Shown here piece after piece: positions 52,486-61,223 of a stretch of DNA of 64,000 nucleotides. The stretch spans positions 1,736,001 through 1,800,000 of the forward strand of contig NZ_CP033926.1 of assembly GCF_003815775.1 (NCBI RefSeq). Direction: 5' to 3'. Position 1 is the first letter of the stretch; each line of letters starts with the position of its first letter. The DNA comes from Chryseobacterium joostei. Its GTDB lineage: Bacteria; Bacteroidota; Bacteroidia; Flavobacteriales; Weeksellaceae. The position numbers and the translations under genes were made by a program. Under the pieces are notes generated by a model. The model saw nothing but the letters and a program-made list of their open reading frames with translations. It was not told the origin of the DNA and did no database searches.

Positions 52486-53082
52486 ATGAAAAAGCTGATA
52501 GGCAAACTGATGTTAAAATTATTAGGCTGGAAAGTCGTTCTGCAAGGCGATGTAAACAACCTGAACAGATGCATCCTTGTGGTAGCACCACATACCCACA
52601 ATATGGAATATATTTTAGGAAACCTTGCCTATTGGTCCTTAGAAAAGCCATTAAAAATAATCATTAAGGACGCACATACCAAAGCCTGGTACGGAAGTGT
52701 GGTAAGAGGACTGGGAGGAATAGGTATAGACAGAAGCCAGAAAAATGATTTGGTTAACTTTGTAGCGAATCAATTTGCAAAGGAGGACTTCAGCCTTGTT
52801 ATCACCCCTGAAGGTACGAGAAGCTGGGTTCCGAAATGGAGAAAAGGCTTCTATCATATGGCTCTGGCAGCAAAGGTTCCTATTGTACTGGCAGCAGGAG
52901 ATTTCAAAAGGAATATTGTATATTTAGGCTACACGATACCTTATGAAAGACTTGCATCCGTTCCTTTTTCAGAAATCATGCAGGAGATTGAAGAATATTA
53001 TATAAAAAATGACATCGGCCCTAAAATTCCTGCCAACTGGAACCCTAATATTATGGGGAATGGAGAGGAAGCCAAAGGTTAG
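52486..53082 (+). CDS. 1-acyl-glycerol-3-phosphate acyltransferase-like protein
   Basis: The ATG at 52486 gives 198 residues; an upstream TTG would lie inside the hairpin. It has the PlsC-like blocks VVAPHTHNMEYIL (the HX4D motif, here HX4E), RGLGGIGIDRS, the acyl-acceptor loop ITPEGTRSWVPKWRKGFYHMA and VPIVLA. Such proteins acylate lysophospholipids or related lipids at the inner membrane. The replacement of Asp by Glu in the catalytic motif is uncommon. It starts a short run towards the MenI-like gene. Confidence 0.87.
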   Translation: MKKLIGKLMLKLLGWKVVLQGDVNNLNRCILVVAPHTHNMEYILGNLAYWSLEKPLKIIIKDAHTKAWYGSVVRGLGGIGIDRSQKNDLVNFVANQFAKEDFSLVITPEGTRSWVPKWRKGFYHMALAAKVPIVLAAGDFKRNIVYLGYTIPYERLASVPFSEIMQEIEEYYIKNDIGPKIPANWNPNIMGNGEEAKG

Positions 53083-53126
53083 AAGTTAGAAGCAGAGTTA
53101 CTTATTAATCATCTATTCATCATATA

Positions 53127-53555
53127 ATGAAAGGTCAAACAAAAGAAGAAATCTTAGCATTTATCAATAACTGGGGAGACGTAACCCTGGCAAAAACCCT
53201 TGAAATAAAATTCATCGATATTGATCTCGAGAATGAAACCCTTACCGCTACCATGCCGGTACTCCCAAGAACACATCAGCCCTTTGGAATTATGCACGGA
53301 GGAGCAAGTTGTGTCTTGGCTGAAACTTTGGGTTCAAGCCTGTCCAACATCTTCATCGATGGTGAAAAATATTATGGTGTAGGAACCAATATTAACTCCA
53401 ACCATTTAAGAAGTAAAAAAGACGGAGTGGTAACTGCTACCGCACGTTTTATCAGAAAGGGAAAAACCATGCACGTCTCTGAAATTGAAATTAGGGATGA
53501 GAAAGGAACCCTTATTAATCATACCACGATGACCAATAACATCATCCTGAGATAA
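53127..53555 (+). CDS. Hotdog thioesterase, probable MenI (DHNA-CoA hydrolase)
   Basis: A 142-residue hotdog protein of the PaaI/MenI group: THQPFGIMHGGASCVLAETLGS carries the HGG motif and the catalytic Glu, followed by GVGTNINSNHLRSKKDGVVTATARFIRKGKTM. The next gene downstream encodes an isochorismate synthase, so it very likely cleaves 1,4-dihydroxy-2-naphthoyl-CoA in menaquinone synthesis. The reaction is inferred from the family and the neighbour. Confidence 0.85.
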   Translation: MKGQTKEEILAFINNWGDVTLAKTLEIKFIDIDLENETLTATMPVLPRTHQPFGIMHGGASCVLAETLGSSLSNIFIDGEKYYGVGTNINSNHLRSKKDGVVTATARFIRKGKTMHVSEIEIRDEKGTLINHTTMTNNIILR

Positions 53556-53578
53556 TCAAGACAATAAGTGTACAAAAT

Positions 53579-53609
53579 ATAAGGCTCAATTCTTTTGGGT
53601 CTTTTTTTA
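53579..53609 (+). terminator. Terminator after the MenI-like gene
   Basis: Stem AAGGCTCAA / TTGGGTCTT with G-T pairs, followed by seven T. Confidence 0.6.
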
Positions 53610-53708
53610 TACTTATCACAACTCTTATTTTTCACAAGATTCAATAATAAGCCCTTTGAAATACAACCAAGAATAAATAATGTTTCGTTAAAAAAGAGCG
53701 CTTTTAAT

Positions 53709-53739
53709 TTTGAGATCTTTAAGACTAGTAATACCTTTG
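53709..53739 (+). promoter_or_regulatory. Promoter of menF
   Basis: TTTG (53709-53712), a 19-base spacer and TACCTTTG (53732-53739), a canonical pair about 74 bases before the menF start. Because a terminator precedes it, menF is probably transcribed separately from the thioesterase. Confidence 0.65.
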
Positions 53740-53812
53740 CAGAAAGGAAAATCAGCCTCGGAATTTCCTATATCATTTCCGGCCGGTGATTTTCAAAATC
53801 CATTCATAGCTA

Positions 53813-54781
53813 ATGATTTATTTCAAACTTCCTTTCGATGAAAGACTGCATTCTGTAGATAAAGAAGCCCATAAAAATGCTGTTAATTTTTATTCCTACA
53901 ACAGCCTTAGTCATATTGACTTTAATGGAAACATTATCAAAGTTAATCAGGAGGAATTTAATACTACTCCAATCACCAGTGAATCATTAATCAATGACAC
54001 TACAAACTTCATTGCCGAAACTAAGGAGGAATATTGCAACACCTTACAACAGGTTATTGGTGTTATTAAAGAAAACGATCTTCCCAAGCTTGTTTATTCA
54101 CGCAGGAAGATCTTCACAGATTTTAATATCATCGATTATAAAGAGAGTTTTAATAACTTATGTAAATCCTACCCAAATGCGTTCAGATATCTTTTTAATG
54201 ATGGTGAAAATGCCTGGATGGGAGCTTTTTCCGAGGTATTGGGAAAGTTCAATAAGATAACCCATGAGTTTGAAACCATGGCTTTGGCAGGAACCCTTCC
54301 TGTTTTGGAAGAATGGTCTGAAAAAGAAATTGAAGAACAAAAACCTGTTACCACCTACATTCAGAATATCCTGAAAAACTTCTCGGAACAAATTCAACAA
54401 TCCGAGACCTATGATCATGTTTCCGGGAATATCAAACATCTGCGTACAGATTTTAAAACGACCATAAAGCCAGAAGATCTTGACAAAATTATTAAAGACC
54501 TCCATCCTACTCCCGCAGTTTGTGGCATTCCAAAAGACTTTTGCAATGAAAACATCAGGAAATACGAGAAATTCCCACGTGAATTCTATGCCGGCTACAT
54601 TAAAGTTGAAACTGAAGAAAACATTCTATATTTTGTAAACCTACGATGTGCAAGACTTTATAAAGATTCTGTGCATGTTTTTGTAGGTGGCGGAATTACT
54701 GCACAAAGCAATCCGGAAAAGGAATGGACAGAAACAGAACTGAAATCAGAAGCTATTTTGAAAAATCTAGTTACTTTTTAA
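53813..54781 (+). CDS. menF: Isochorismate synthase (chorismate-binding)
   Basis: A 322-residue chorismate-binding enzyme, shorter than E. coli MenF (431) because the N-terminal part is reduced, as in Bacteroidetes. Conserved blocks: LPKLVYSRRKIF, MALAGTLPVLEEW (the GT of the family), HLRTDFK, LHPTPAVCGIPKDF, REFYAGYI and the closing FVGGGITAQSNPEKEWTETELK. It isomerises chorismate to isochorismate, the first step of menaquinone synthesis; a siderophore role is the alternative. Confidence 0.88.
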   Translation: MIYFKLPFDERLHSVDKEAHKNAVNFYSYNSLSHIDFNGNIIKVNQEEFNTTPITSESLINDTTNFIAETKEEYCNTLQQVIGVIKENDLPKLVYSRRKIFTDFNIIDYKESFNNLCKSYPNAFRYLFNDGENAWMGAFSEVLGKFNKITHEFETMALAGTLPVLEEWSEKEIEEQKPVTTYIQNILKNFSEQIQQSETYDHVSGNIKHLRTDFKTTIKPEDLDKIIKDLHPTPAVCGIPKDFCNENIRKYEKFPREFYAGYIKVETEENILYFVNLRCARLYKDSVHVFVGGGITAQSNPEKEWTETELKSEAILKNLVTF

Positions 54782-54793
54782 TTCAAAAAAACA

Positions 54794-54826
54794 AAAAACC
54801 TCTTTCAAATTGAAAGAGGTTTTTAT
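54794..54826. terminator. Bidirectional terminator after menF
   Basis: Stem AAAACCTCTTTCA / TGAAAGAGGTTTT with a three-base loop, between convergent genes. Confidence 0.85.
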
Positions 54827-54846
54827 TATCTATTGTAAATATTTGA

Positions 54847-55047
54847 TTATTTTTTCAAACCGATTCTGCTCCAGGTATCCATTACAAAAAGTAGGATAAG
54901 ACCTATAGCAGCGGCTCCTGCTGAAAATACAAATCTCAGATTATCTTCGTCTGCCAAGATATCCGGTAACTGCCAGTTTATAGCATAAAGATTAATGGCC
55001 ATGAATGCAATAAACACTACTAAAAATACTTTATAAAACTTCTTCAT
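54847..55047 (-). CDS. Small membrane protein, unknown function
   Basis: From the ATG at 55047 the protein has 66 residues with two hydrophobic helices (VFLVVFIAFMAINLYAI and FVFSAGAAAIGLILLFVM) joined by a short acidic loop (LADEDNL) and a basic end (GLKK). It follows marC by four bases on the same strand and is probably the last gene of that transcript. I know no named family. Confidence 0.65.
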   Translation of the reverse strand: MKKFYKVFLVVFIAFMAINLYAINWQLPDILADEDNLRFVFSAGAAAIGLILLFVMDTWSRIGLKK

Positions 55048-55051
55048 AATT

Positions 55052-55654
55052 TTAAAAATTAACATAATTCAGCACCAACTGTGCGAAATTTGCGGTAAAT
55101 AATTTAATGGAAATTGCTAAAAGGATAATACCGAAAACTTTCTGAAGGATCATTAATGTAGCATCCCCTATTTTCCTCTCTAACCATTTCGCTGATTTCA
55201 GCACCAAATATACGAAAATTGTATTAAGAATAATTCCGCAGATAATATTAATATCATGGAATTCAGCTCTCAGGGATAAAGCAGTTGTTAAGGTTCCTGC
55301 ACCTGCAACCAGCGGAAATGCGATGGGAACGATGGATGCGGCCTTTGCTTCTGTGGTTTTATTGATCTCAATTCCTAAAATCATTTCCAGCGCTATGACA
55401 AAAATCACAAAAGCTCCGGCAATGGCAAAGGAATTTACATCCACTCCAATGAGTTTTAGAATCTTATTCCCTACAAATAGGAAAACAATCATAATTGCTC
55501 CGGCAGTAATTGCAGCCTTACCGGCTTCAATCTTCCCGAACTTCTGTTGAAGGCTTACTATAATAGGAACTGAGCCGATAATATCGATAACGGCAAAAAG
55601 AACCATAAAGCTGGTAACGATCTCTTTAATAGAGAAACCATCAAAAATTTCCAT
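55052..55654 (-). CDS. MarC-family membrane protein
   Basis: A 200-residue protein with six hydrophobic helices and the MarC patterns FAVIDIIGSVPIIVSL, IFVIALEMILGIEI and IVPIAFPLVAGAGTLTTAL. Despite its name MarC is not established as a drug efflux protein; the function is unknown. A TATTTTTG box (complement of 55677-55684) lies 22 bases upstream, so it may be expressed separately from batD, 45 bases away. Confidence 0.88.
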   Translation of the reverse strand: MEIFDGFSIKEIVTSFMVLFAVIDIIGSVPIIVSLQQKFGKIEAGKAAITAGAIMIVFLFVGNKILKLIGVDVNSFAIAGAFVIFVIALEMILGIEINKTTEAKAASIVPIAFPLVAGAGTLTTALSLRAEFHDINIICGIILNTIFVYLVLKSAKWLERKIGDATLMILQKVFGIILLAISIKLFTANFAQLVLNYVNF

Positions 55655-55698
55655 CTCTTTGTAATTAAAAATTTCGCAAAAATATGAAAATAAATTAA

Positions 55699-57438
55699 CT
55701 ATTTGCTAATTTGTGAATATAAATTAACAATTGTTTTCAAAAGTTCATCAATTCCATCAGCAGATTTCACAGGAGAATATTTCTCTATCTGAATTCTTTG
55801 CTGTAGTTTTCCATACTCTTCTGCCACTAAAGAACCATTGTGTTTTTCAAGAAAAGTCTTAAACTCCATAACAGAGCCTTGAACGTGCTGGTTTCTTACT
55901 TCCTGATCTAACTCCTCCAGTGTTACAAAGAACTTCTCATAATCACCGTTATCCTTAAGGTTTTCAAGGTAACCAAAATAATCATTGATATCAGTTTTCA
56001 ATGATTCTCTGATTTCTTTTTCTGTTTCAGCTACTGAACCTAAAGGTTTTTGAGATACAGTTTCCCTAACTAATGTACGTTTTTTTTGCCAAGTCTTAAA
56101 TAACAGATAGACAATAAATAAGCCTAAAAGAATGACAATATTGGTTAAAAGAATATTCCAATGGAACTTATTTTTCTCTTTTACTTTAAATGATGTAGTC
56201 TTTAAAACAGGTGTATCAACTGTTTCCAGAAGATTATTGGTGTATTCATTTACCTTTTCTACAGCGGTGCGGGATTCTAGAATCTGATCATGAGAGAAAG
56301 CATTTACAGACAATGTCTTTTGTCCAAGATCTACGTATTCTTTATTCTCAGGATTAAAAAAGGCAAATTGCTCTGTCTTGATGGAGATTGCTCCTGATTT
56401 ATTGGGAACAATCACATAACTAGCAGAAACCTCTCCTTTCATTCCTGTAGAACCCGGAGAAACCTTGGATGTAATCTTAGGCGCAAAAACCTCATAATCT
56501 GGAGAAGCCATTATTTTTGGAAGCTCCATATCCGGCAAATTCCCTTCTCCTGAAACCCTAACAACAACATTTAATGGTTTCTTTGCTTCTGGTTTTTCCT
56601 TTGATGCGTTATAAACGCTTACATTAAAGTTTCCAACAGCATTTTTAAAGCACTCTGGAGCTCCCTCAGGAAGTTTTCTCACATTAAGCTTCACCTTATT
56701 GGAAACAATCTTATTTTTATTGGAATAGGTACTTACTGATGCTGATACGCCAGGAACTTCAATATATCCTGCTTCATTCGGAAATACCATAAACACAGCC
56801 AGAACCTGAGATGCCATATTTCCATTACCGGAAGGATCTATTTCAGACTTATTGAAATTGACAGCATGTACGTTGATATTTTCCTGCTGTGGAAGACGAA
56901 TATTCTTTACCTTTCGGAGATTATCCATATTTCTGGAATACACCTTAAGGACAGCAATGGTTGGCTGATCCTGATACACTTCCCTGTCCTCAATCTCCAT
57001 ATTCAGATAAACATCATTGGAAGTATTACCGGCCAATGCCCGCTTATCAACAATATCTCGGATATTGACGTCAAAAGGTTCTGTTTTGTAAATTTTGTTA
57101 TTAACCGTTACCAGTACTGAACCTATTTTTATTTTTCCTTTTTTCTTAGGTTCAAGGGCTATTCTGGAAACTTTTTGAGTAATCAGTGTATTGGTTGCGG
57201 GGTCAATGACTGTATTGGTAACAGAGCCACTGCCTATAATGTTAAATTTTGATAGATCCGGAAGCTGAAAACCTGTCTGCTGAACAAGGTCACTTCCGTT
57301 CAGTTCCAAAACAATGGTAAGATTTACAACATCTTTTCCTGCGTAATCAGATTTATCGGCGTCTAGGGATAGATTTACCTGTCCGTAAGTAATCACGGAT
57401 GCTAGAGTAAGCAATATGTAAATCAATTTGTGCTTCAT
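55699..57438 (-). CDS. batD: BatD (oxygen tolerance) protein
   Basis: A 579-residue protein with a signal peptide (start at 57438), a long region of immunoglobulin-like beta domains with LDADKSDYAGKDVVNLTIVLELNGS at the start, then one membrane helix (ILLTNIVILLGLFIVYLLF, about residue 445) and a cytoplasmic tail of about 110 residues. This matches BatD. The start codon overlaps the stop of batC by one base (ATGA). BatD is thought to work with the VWA proteins BatA and BatB in the periplasm, with a role in envelope or aerotolerance that is not settled. Confidence 0.87.
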   Translation of the reverse strand: MKHKLIYILLTLASVITYGQVNLSLDADKSDYAGKDVVNLTIVLELNGSDLVQQTGFQLPDLSKFNIIGSGSVTNTVIDPATNTLITQKVSRIALEPKKKGKIKIGSVLVTVNNKIYKTEPFDVNIRDIVDKRALAGNTSNDVYLNMEIEDREVYQDQPTIAVLKVYSRNMDNLRKVKNIRLPQQENINVHAVNFNKSEIDPSGNGNMASQVLAVFMVFPNEAGYIEVPGVSASVSTYSNKNKIVSNKVKLNVRKLPEGAPECFKNAVGNFNVSVYNASKEKPEAKKPLNVVVRVSGEGNLPDMELPKIMASPDYEVFAPKITSKVSPGSTGMKGEVSASYVIVPNKSGAISIKTEQFAFFNPENKEYVDLGQKTLSVNAFSHDQILESRTAVEKVNEYTNNLLETVDTPVLKTTSFKVKEKNKFHWNILLTNIVILLGLFIVYLLFKTWQKKRTLVRETVSQKPLGSVAETEKEIRESLKTDINDYFGYLENLKDNGDYEKFFVTLEELDQEVRNQHVQGSVMEFKTFLEKHNGSLVAEEYGKLQQRIQIEKYSPVKSADGIDELLKTIVNLYSQISK

Positions 57439-58181
57439 CACCAATCTTTCTCGTTGCTTTCAGGCATCGAATAAGAATTTTTGTTTAAAATTCTTCTGGC
57501 GGTTTCTTTTTCTTTTTCGTTTATTTTATCTAGGATTGCATTTTCAAGATTCTTTGGTATTTTTCCTTCATTATTTTGATTTTGCTGAGGGTTATTACCT
57601 TGGTCACTTTTACCTTCGTTCTGTTGACCGTTTCCTTGATCCTGCTTTTGATCTTTATCTCCTTTCTGATCCTCTCCTTTGTTCTGATCATTACCTCCAC
57701 CGCCTTTTCCTGAGTTATTCTGCTGGTTCTTCTGTTGTTCTTTTTCTTTTTCCTTTAACTTGGCAATCTCATAGTTTTTTCTGGTTGCCTCACTATATGG
57801 ATTTTGCTTCAGAGCCTTTTTATAATAATCTGCCGCTTTTTCCGGCTGGTTCATCTGCATATAGGTATTTCCTAGATTATGAAGAGCTGCTGATTTATCG
57901 GGAATTGTCTGTGAAAGCTTCTCTGCCTTTTCAAACTCTGCCTTTGCATCCTCATATTTTTTACTCTTGTACAAAGCGTTCCCCATATTGTAGTGAGCCA
58001 TAAAATCCTTATCGTTGAACTTTACTGCTTCCATGTATTTTGAGGAGGCTCCATCATAGTCTTTACCATCAAATTTCTGATTGCCTTCATGAACCAATGT
58101 TCTATAGTTCTCCTGCCCAAACAAGAGGCTTGAGAATGAGAAAGCAACTATTAACGATAAAAATATGATTTTAGTATTCAT
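57438..58181 (-). CDS. batC: BatC-like TPR protein
   Basis: From the ATG at 58181 the protein has 247 residues: a signal peptide (ends LLFGQ), three to four TPR motifs (about residues 30-130, e.g. HYNMGNALYKSKKYEDAKAE), a low-complexity stretch of about 70 residues rich in Gln, Asn, Lys, Gly and Asp (about 140-210), and a C-terminal NKNSYSMPESNEKDW. Position between batB and batD identifies it as BatC. A TAATTTTG box lies six bases before the ATG and a 100-base gap separates it from batB, so it may have its own promoter. Confidence 0.82.
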   Translation of the reverse strand: MNTKIIFLSLIVAFSFSSLLFGQENYRTLVHEGNQKFDGKDYDGASSKYMEAVKFNDKDFMAHYNMGNALYKSKKYEDAKAEFEKAEKLSQTIPDKSAALHNLGNTYMQMNQPEKAADYYKKALKQNPYSEATRKNYEIAKLKEKEKEQQKNQQNNSGKGGGGNDQNKGEDQKGDKDQKQDQGNGQQNEGKSDQGNNPQQNQNNEGKIPKNLENAILDKINEKEKETARRILNKNSYSMPESNEKDW

Positions 58182-58281
58182 CACTTGCAAAATTATTCCT
58201 TTATATGTTAAGAAACAGGGTTTTATTTGTTAAAGTTCGGTTAAAGTAGCTGTTTTCAATCCCTATCAATAATAAAGAAAA

Positions 58282-59289
58282 CTACACATTAAAATCATTT
58301 TTAGGATTAAAAATATAAATTAAAAAGAAAAACAAGATAGATACTGCTAAGAAATACTGATAATAATGGTTAGCATTTTGTGATTTCACTAGTGTTTCAG
58401 CTCCTGAAGATTTCTTATTTAGAGCATCAATAATCCTATCCGGAGCTTCATTAATGTTATTTCCATCAATATAGGTGCCACCTGTGGATTCTGCCATTTT
58501 CTTAAGAGCCTCTGTTTGTCTTTTTGAGATTACGGTACCTCCATTTACATCTGTTTTATATCCCATCAACTGGCCAAAGACATATTCCGGAACGGGGGCA
58601 CCTTCTTCTGTACCAATTCCTACAGAGGTAATGCTTATACTTTCTTTGTTGGCAAGTCTTATGGCAGCATTATCATTTCCCTCATTATCTTCACCATCAC
58701 TCAACAGAATAATCTTTCTTGATCCTTTGCTTACATTTTTAAATTTCTCAACAGCAGCCTGCATTCCTTTCAGGAAATCTGTTCCCTGAATCTGCATGGA
58801 GTTTGTTTCAATACCACTGATATAGGTTTCTGCGGAATTGTAATCTGTTGTCAAGGGCATAATGGAGGTTGCCTGTCCTGCAAAAATGACAATTCCAATC
58901 TTATCGTTCTTCATTTTCTGCATGGTGCCTATCATCAGATTTTTTGCCTCAGTAAGACGGCTTGGATCAATATCCTCAGCATTCATTGAATTGGATACAT
59001 CCAGCATAAAAATCACATTATTCAGCTTCTGGTTGCTTTTCACTTCTTCTGAACCATTTAAAAGATCAATAATGGAGAAAATCAGGAATAATGTTCCTAA
59101 CAGATATAGTGCAGGAAAAAACCTAATAAATCTTGAATCTTTTTCAAATAAATTATCATGAAACTGGCTTGCGGCAAAGATTTCTCTTTTTTTCTTTCTC
59201 CATTTTAAAAAACGGATCAAAAAGAAAGCTAACAGCGGCAGAAGCAACAGTAATAATAAATACCAATAATTTCCTAACGACCAACTCAT
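58282..59289 (-). CDS. batB: BatB-like VWA-domain protein
   Basis: A 335-residue protein with two N-terminal membrane helices (about 8-26 and 58-75), a von Willebrand factor A domain with the MIDAS motif DVSNSMNAEDIDPSRL and a TTDY/ILLSDGEDNEG metal site, and a C-terminal membrane helix (YYQYFLAVSILFFFLIYIF). It matches BatB. Its start overlaps the end of batA by one base, showing tight coupling. Confidence 0.88.
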   Translation of the reverse strand: MSWSLGNYWYLLLLLLLPLLAFFLIRFLKWRKKKREIFAASQFHDNLFEKDSRFIRFFPALYLLGTLFLIFSIIDLLNGSEEVKSNQKLNNVIFMLDVSNSMNAEDIDPSRLTEAKNLMIGTMQKMKNDKIGIVIFAGQATSIMPLTTDYNSAETYISGIETNSMQIQGTDFLKGMQAAVEKFKNVSKGSRKIILLSDGEDNEGNDNAAIRLANKESISITSVGIGTEEGAPVPEYVFGQLMGYKTDVNGGTVISKRQTEALKKMAESTGGTYIDGNNINEAPDRIIDALNKKSSGAETLVKSQNANHYYQYFLAVSILFFFLIYIFNPKNDFNV

Positions 59290-60281
59290 CAGCTTAAAAT
59301 TTTATAAAATACCCATCTCAATAACGCATCCAGCATCAATACTCCTAAGGCAATCCATAGGAAAATGGCAAAATACTCATTGTAGTTATACAATTTAGAA
59401 ACCTTTACATCGGATTTTTCTAGCTGGTTGATTTCGTCGTACACTTCTTCAAGACTACTGTTTGAAGTTGCTCTGAAATATTTTCCACCTGTTGTTTGTG
59501 CCACTTCTCTAAGGGTGTTTTCATCAATGGTAACCTCTGCTTCTGTAAAAATAAGATCTCCGAAAATATCCTGTGATGTGGGCATCAATGCATAACCATT
59601 GGTTCCTATTCCAATAGCATATACCTTTATATTATTATTTTTTGCAAGCTCGGCAGCAAGTTGTGGCGGAATGGCATTTTGTATATTGCTTACCCCATCC
59701 GTCATCAGGATAACCACCTTGCTTTTGGCTTTACTTTTAATCAAATGATTTACTGCAACAGAAAGCCCCTCTCCAATGGCAGTTCCCGGCTCCAATCCTG
59801 CAGAGTTAAGGTTTTTAATTTCATCAATCACCACCTGATGATCTGAGGTAACAGGGACCTTTGTAAAGGCCTCTGCTGCGTAGGCAACAATTCCTATTCT
59901 GTCATTCGGGCGCTTCTGAACAAACTTCACCGCAATATCCTTGAGCGCAGTAATACGGTCCGGATTAAGATCCTTTGCCAACATACTGAGAGAAACATCA
60001 ATTGACAGCATAATATCAACTCCCTTGGTATCGTCCCTATCTTGTGAAACGGTAAAGGTTCTTGGCCTTGCCATCGCAATAATAAGTGCGGAAAGAATAA
60101 TATACTTTGATAATTTCAGTAAAAAAAGCACCCCTTGAATTCCATTGCTGACATCCATATTTTTTACCGTAGGAACTTTTACTCCTTTCCTTTTCTGTTT
60201 ACCCGCATCTTTTATAAAAAGTGGAATAAACAGTAGAAAAAGTAATAAGAACCACGGACTATAAAACTCGAAATCAAACAT
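59289..60281 (-). CDS. batA: BatA-like VWA-domain protein
   Basis: A 330-residue VWA protein with membrane helices at both ends (WFLLLFLLFIPLFI; the closing IALGVLMLDALLRW) and the MIDAS motif DVSLSMLAKDLNPDR, the TSDH site and VVILMTDGVSNIQ. This is the BatA arrangement. Its first 8 bases overlap the end of the preceding BatD/DUF4381-like gene. BatA and BatB probably form a membrane-linked complex served by the MoxR ATPase. Confidence 0.88.
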   Translation of the reverse strand: MFDFEFYSPWFLLLFLLFIPLFIKDAGKQKRKGVKVPTVKNMDVSNGIQGVLFLLKLSKYIILSALIIAMARPRTFTVSQDRDDTKGVDIMLSIDVSLSMLAKDLNPDRITALKDIAVKFVQKRPNDRIGIVAYAAEAFTKVPVTSDHQVVIDEIKNLNSAGLEPGTAIGEGLSVAVNHLIKSKAKSKVVILMTDGVSNIQNAIPPQLAAELAKNNNIKVYAIGIGTNGYALMPTSQDIFGDLIFTEAEVTIDENTLREVAQTTGGKYFRATSNSSLEEVYDEINQLEKSDVKVSKLYNYNEYFAIFLWIALGVLMLDALLRWVFYKILS

Positions 60282-61170
60282 CCTTTCTTAAGTTTTCAAA
60301 TTCTAAATCCTTGGATGATCTTTTTACAAAATCCTTGATATCTGCAAAATCCTTTTCCATTGTCTGCTGATCCGGAAAGGTCTTGGCAAATTTCACCAAG
60401 TCTCCTCTCAGAAAAACATCTTCAATTACCTTTTCATTATCCTGGGAAATTGTATTGTTCTTTTTCATGACATCAATAAGATCATCGGTAAGAAGAACAT
60501 CTGCAGGCAAATGATACTGCTTGGCAATAAAATCTCTTGAAATATCAATTAGTTCAACATAAAACGCACGAAAGTTTCCTCCTTCAATATATTTTTTCTT
60601 TTTAAGTGAGTCCAGTTCTTTCAGGGTTTGGTTAGTTGCAATAACCGGAGAACTTTTTGATTTTCTTCCCCATTTTACAATCATAAAGATGGCAATGATC
60701 AATGCGATACCTGCCAATGCTGCAAGAATATAGAATTTGTATAACTCCCAATAGTCTTTAGGAGCCAGCTTAACCTCTTTATTCTTCATGATATCATTAA
60801 TCTGATCTGCTTTTTGAGCTGTATTAATGACGTCTATTTCGTAAGGAATTGTTTTAAGAACCTTATCTCCCACTTTAAATTCCAGTTCAGGAATGGTAAA
60901 TTTCCCTTCATCAAAAACTGCAAATTCTATTTTTCTTTCATATGAATTGGCATTTTGTCCGATACTGTCCTTTGTTTCTTCAAAATGAAAAGGAAGCAAT
61001 TCGTTTTTGGGTGCAGAGATCACCTGTTGATCATTAAGGTTATCAACTTTTATGGTAAGATGATTGACTTCACCAAGGGCAATGGTCTTCTTCTCTATGT
61101 TGGAGGATAATATCTGTGAAAAAGCATTTGCACAGATTAGAAAAGATAGTATTAAAAGTATTTTTTTCAA
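60274..61170 (-). CDS. Membrane protein of the Bat cluster (DUF4381-like)
   Basis: A 298-residue protein starting at TTG (no in-frame ATG precedes it). It has a signal peptide (ends NAFSQ), a beta domain of about 120 residues with the EKKTIALGEVNHLTIKVDNL start typical of BatD-type repeats, one membrane helix (FYILAALAGIALIIAIFMIVKW, about 148-170, read in parts) and a cytoplasmic helical region with RDFIAKQYHLPADVLLTDDLI. Equivalent proteins sit between DUF58 and BatA in Bacteroidetes. It probably helps to anchor the VWA proteins. Confidence 0.75.
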   Translation of the reverse strand: MKKILLILSFLICANAFSQILSSNIEKKTIALGEVNHLTIKVDNLNDQQVISAPKNELLPFHFEETKDSIGQNANSYERKIEFAVFDEGKFTIPELEFKVGDKVLKTIPYEIDVINTAQKADQINDIMKNKEVKLAPKDYWELYKFYILAALAGIALIIAIFMIVKWGRKSKSSPVIATNQTLKELDSLKKKKYIEGGNFRAFYVELIDISRDFIAKQYHLPADVLLTDDLIDVMKKNNTISQDNEKVIEDVFLRGDLVKFAKTFPDQQTMEKDFADIKDFVKRSSKDLEFENLRKDV

Positions 61171-61223
61171 TGTTAAATAATAAAGGTCAAGCCTTATGTT
61201 TTATTTACGGTTAAAATCCGATG

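Noticed and set aside
52465..52488. Earlier TTG start of the acyltransferase
   Set aside because: It lies within the T-run of the hairpin; the ATG at 52486 fits the family start.
53595..53789. 64-codon frame before menF
   Set aside because: It starts inside the T-run of a terminator and overlaps the menF promoter; more likely non-coding.
57428..58003. 191-codon plus-strand frame opposite batC
   Set aside because: It mirrors the TPR and low-complexity region of batC; the Phe/Leu/Ser-rich product is the usual shadow of a Lys/Gln/Asn-rich gene.
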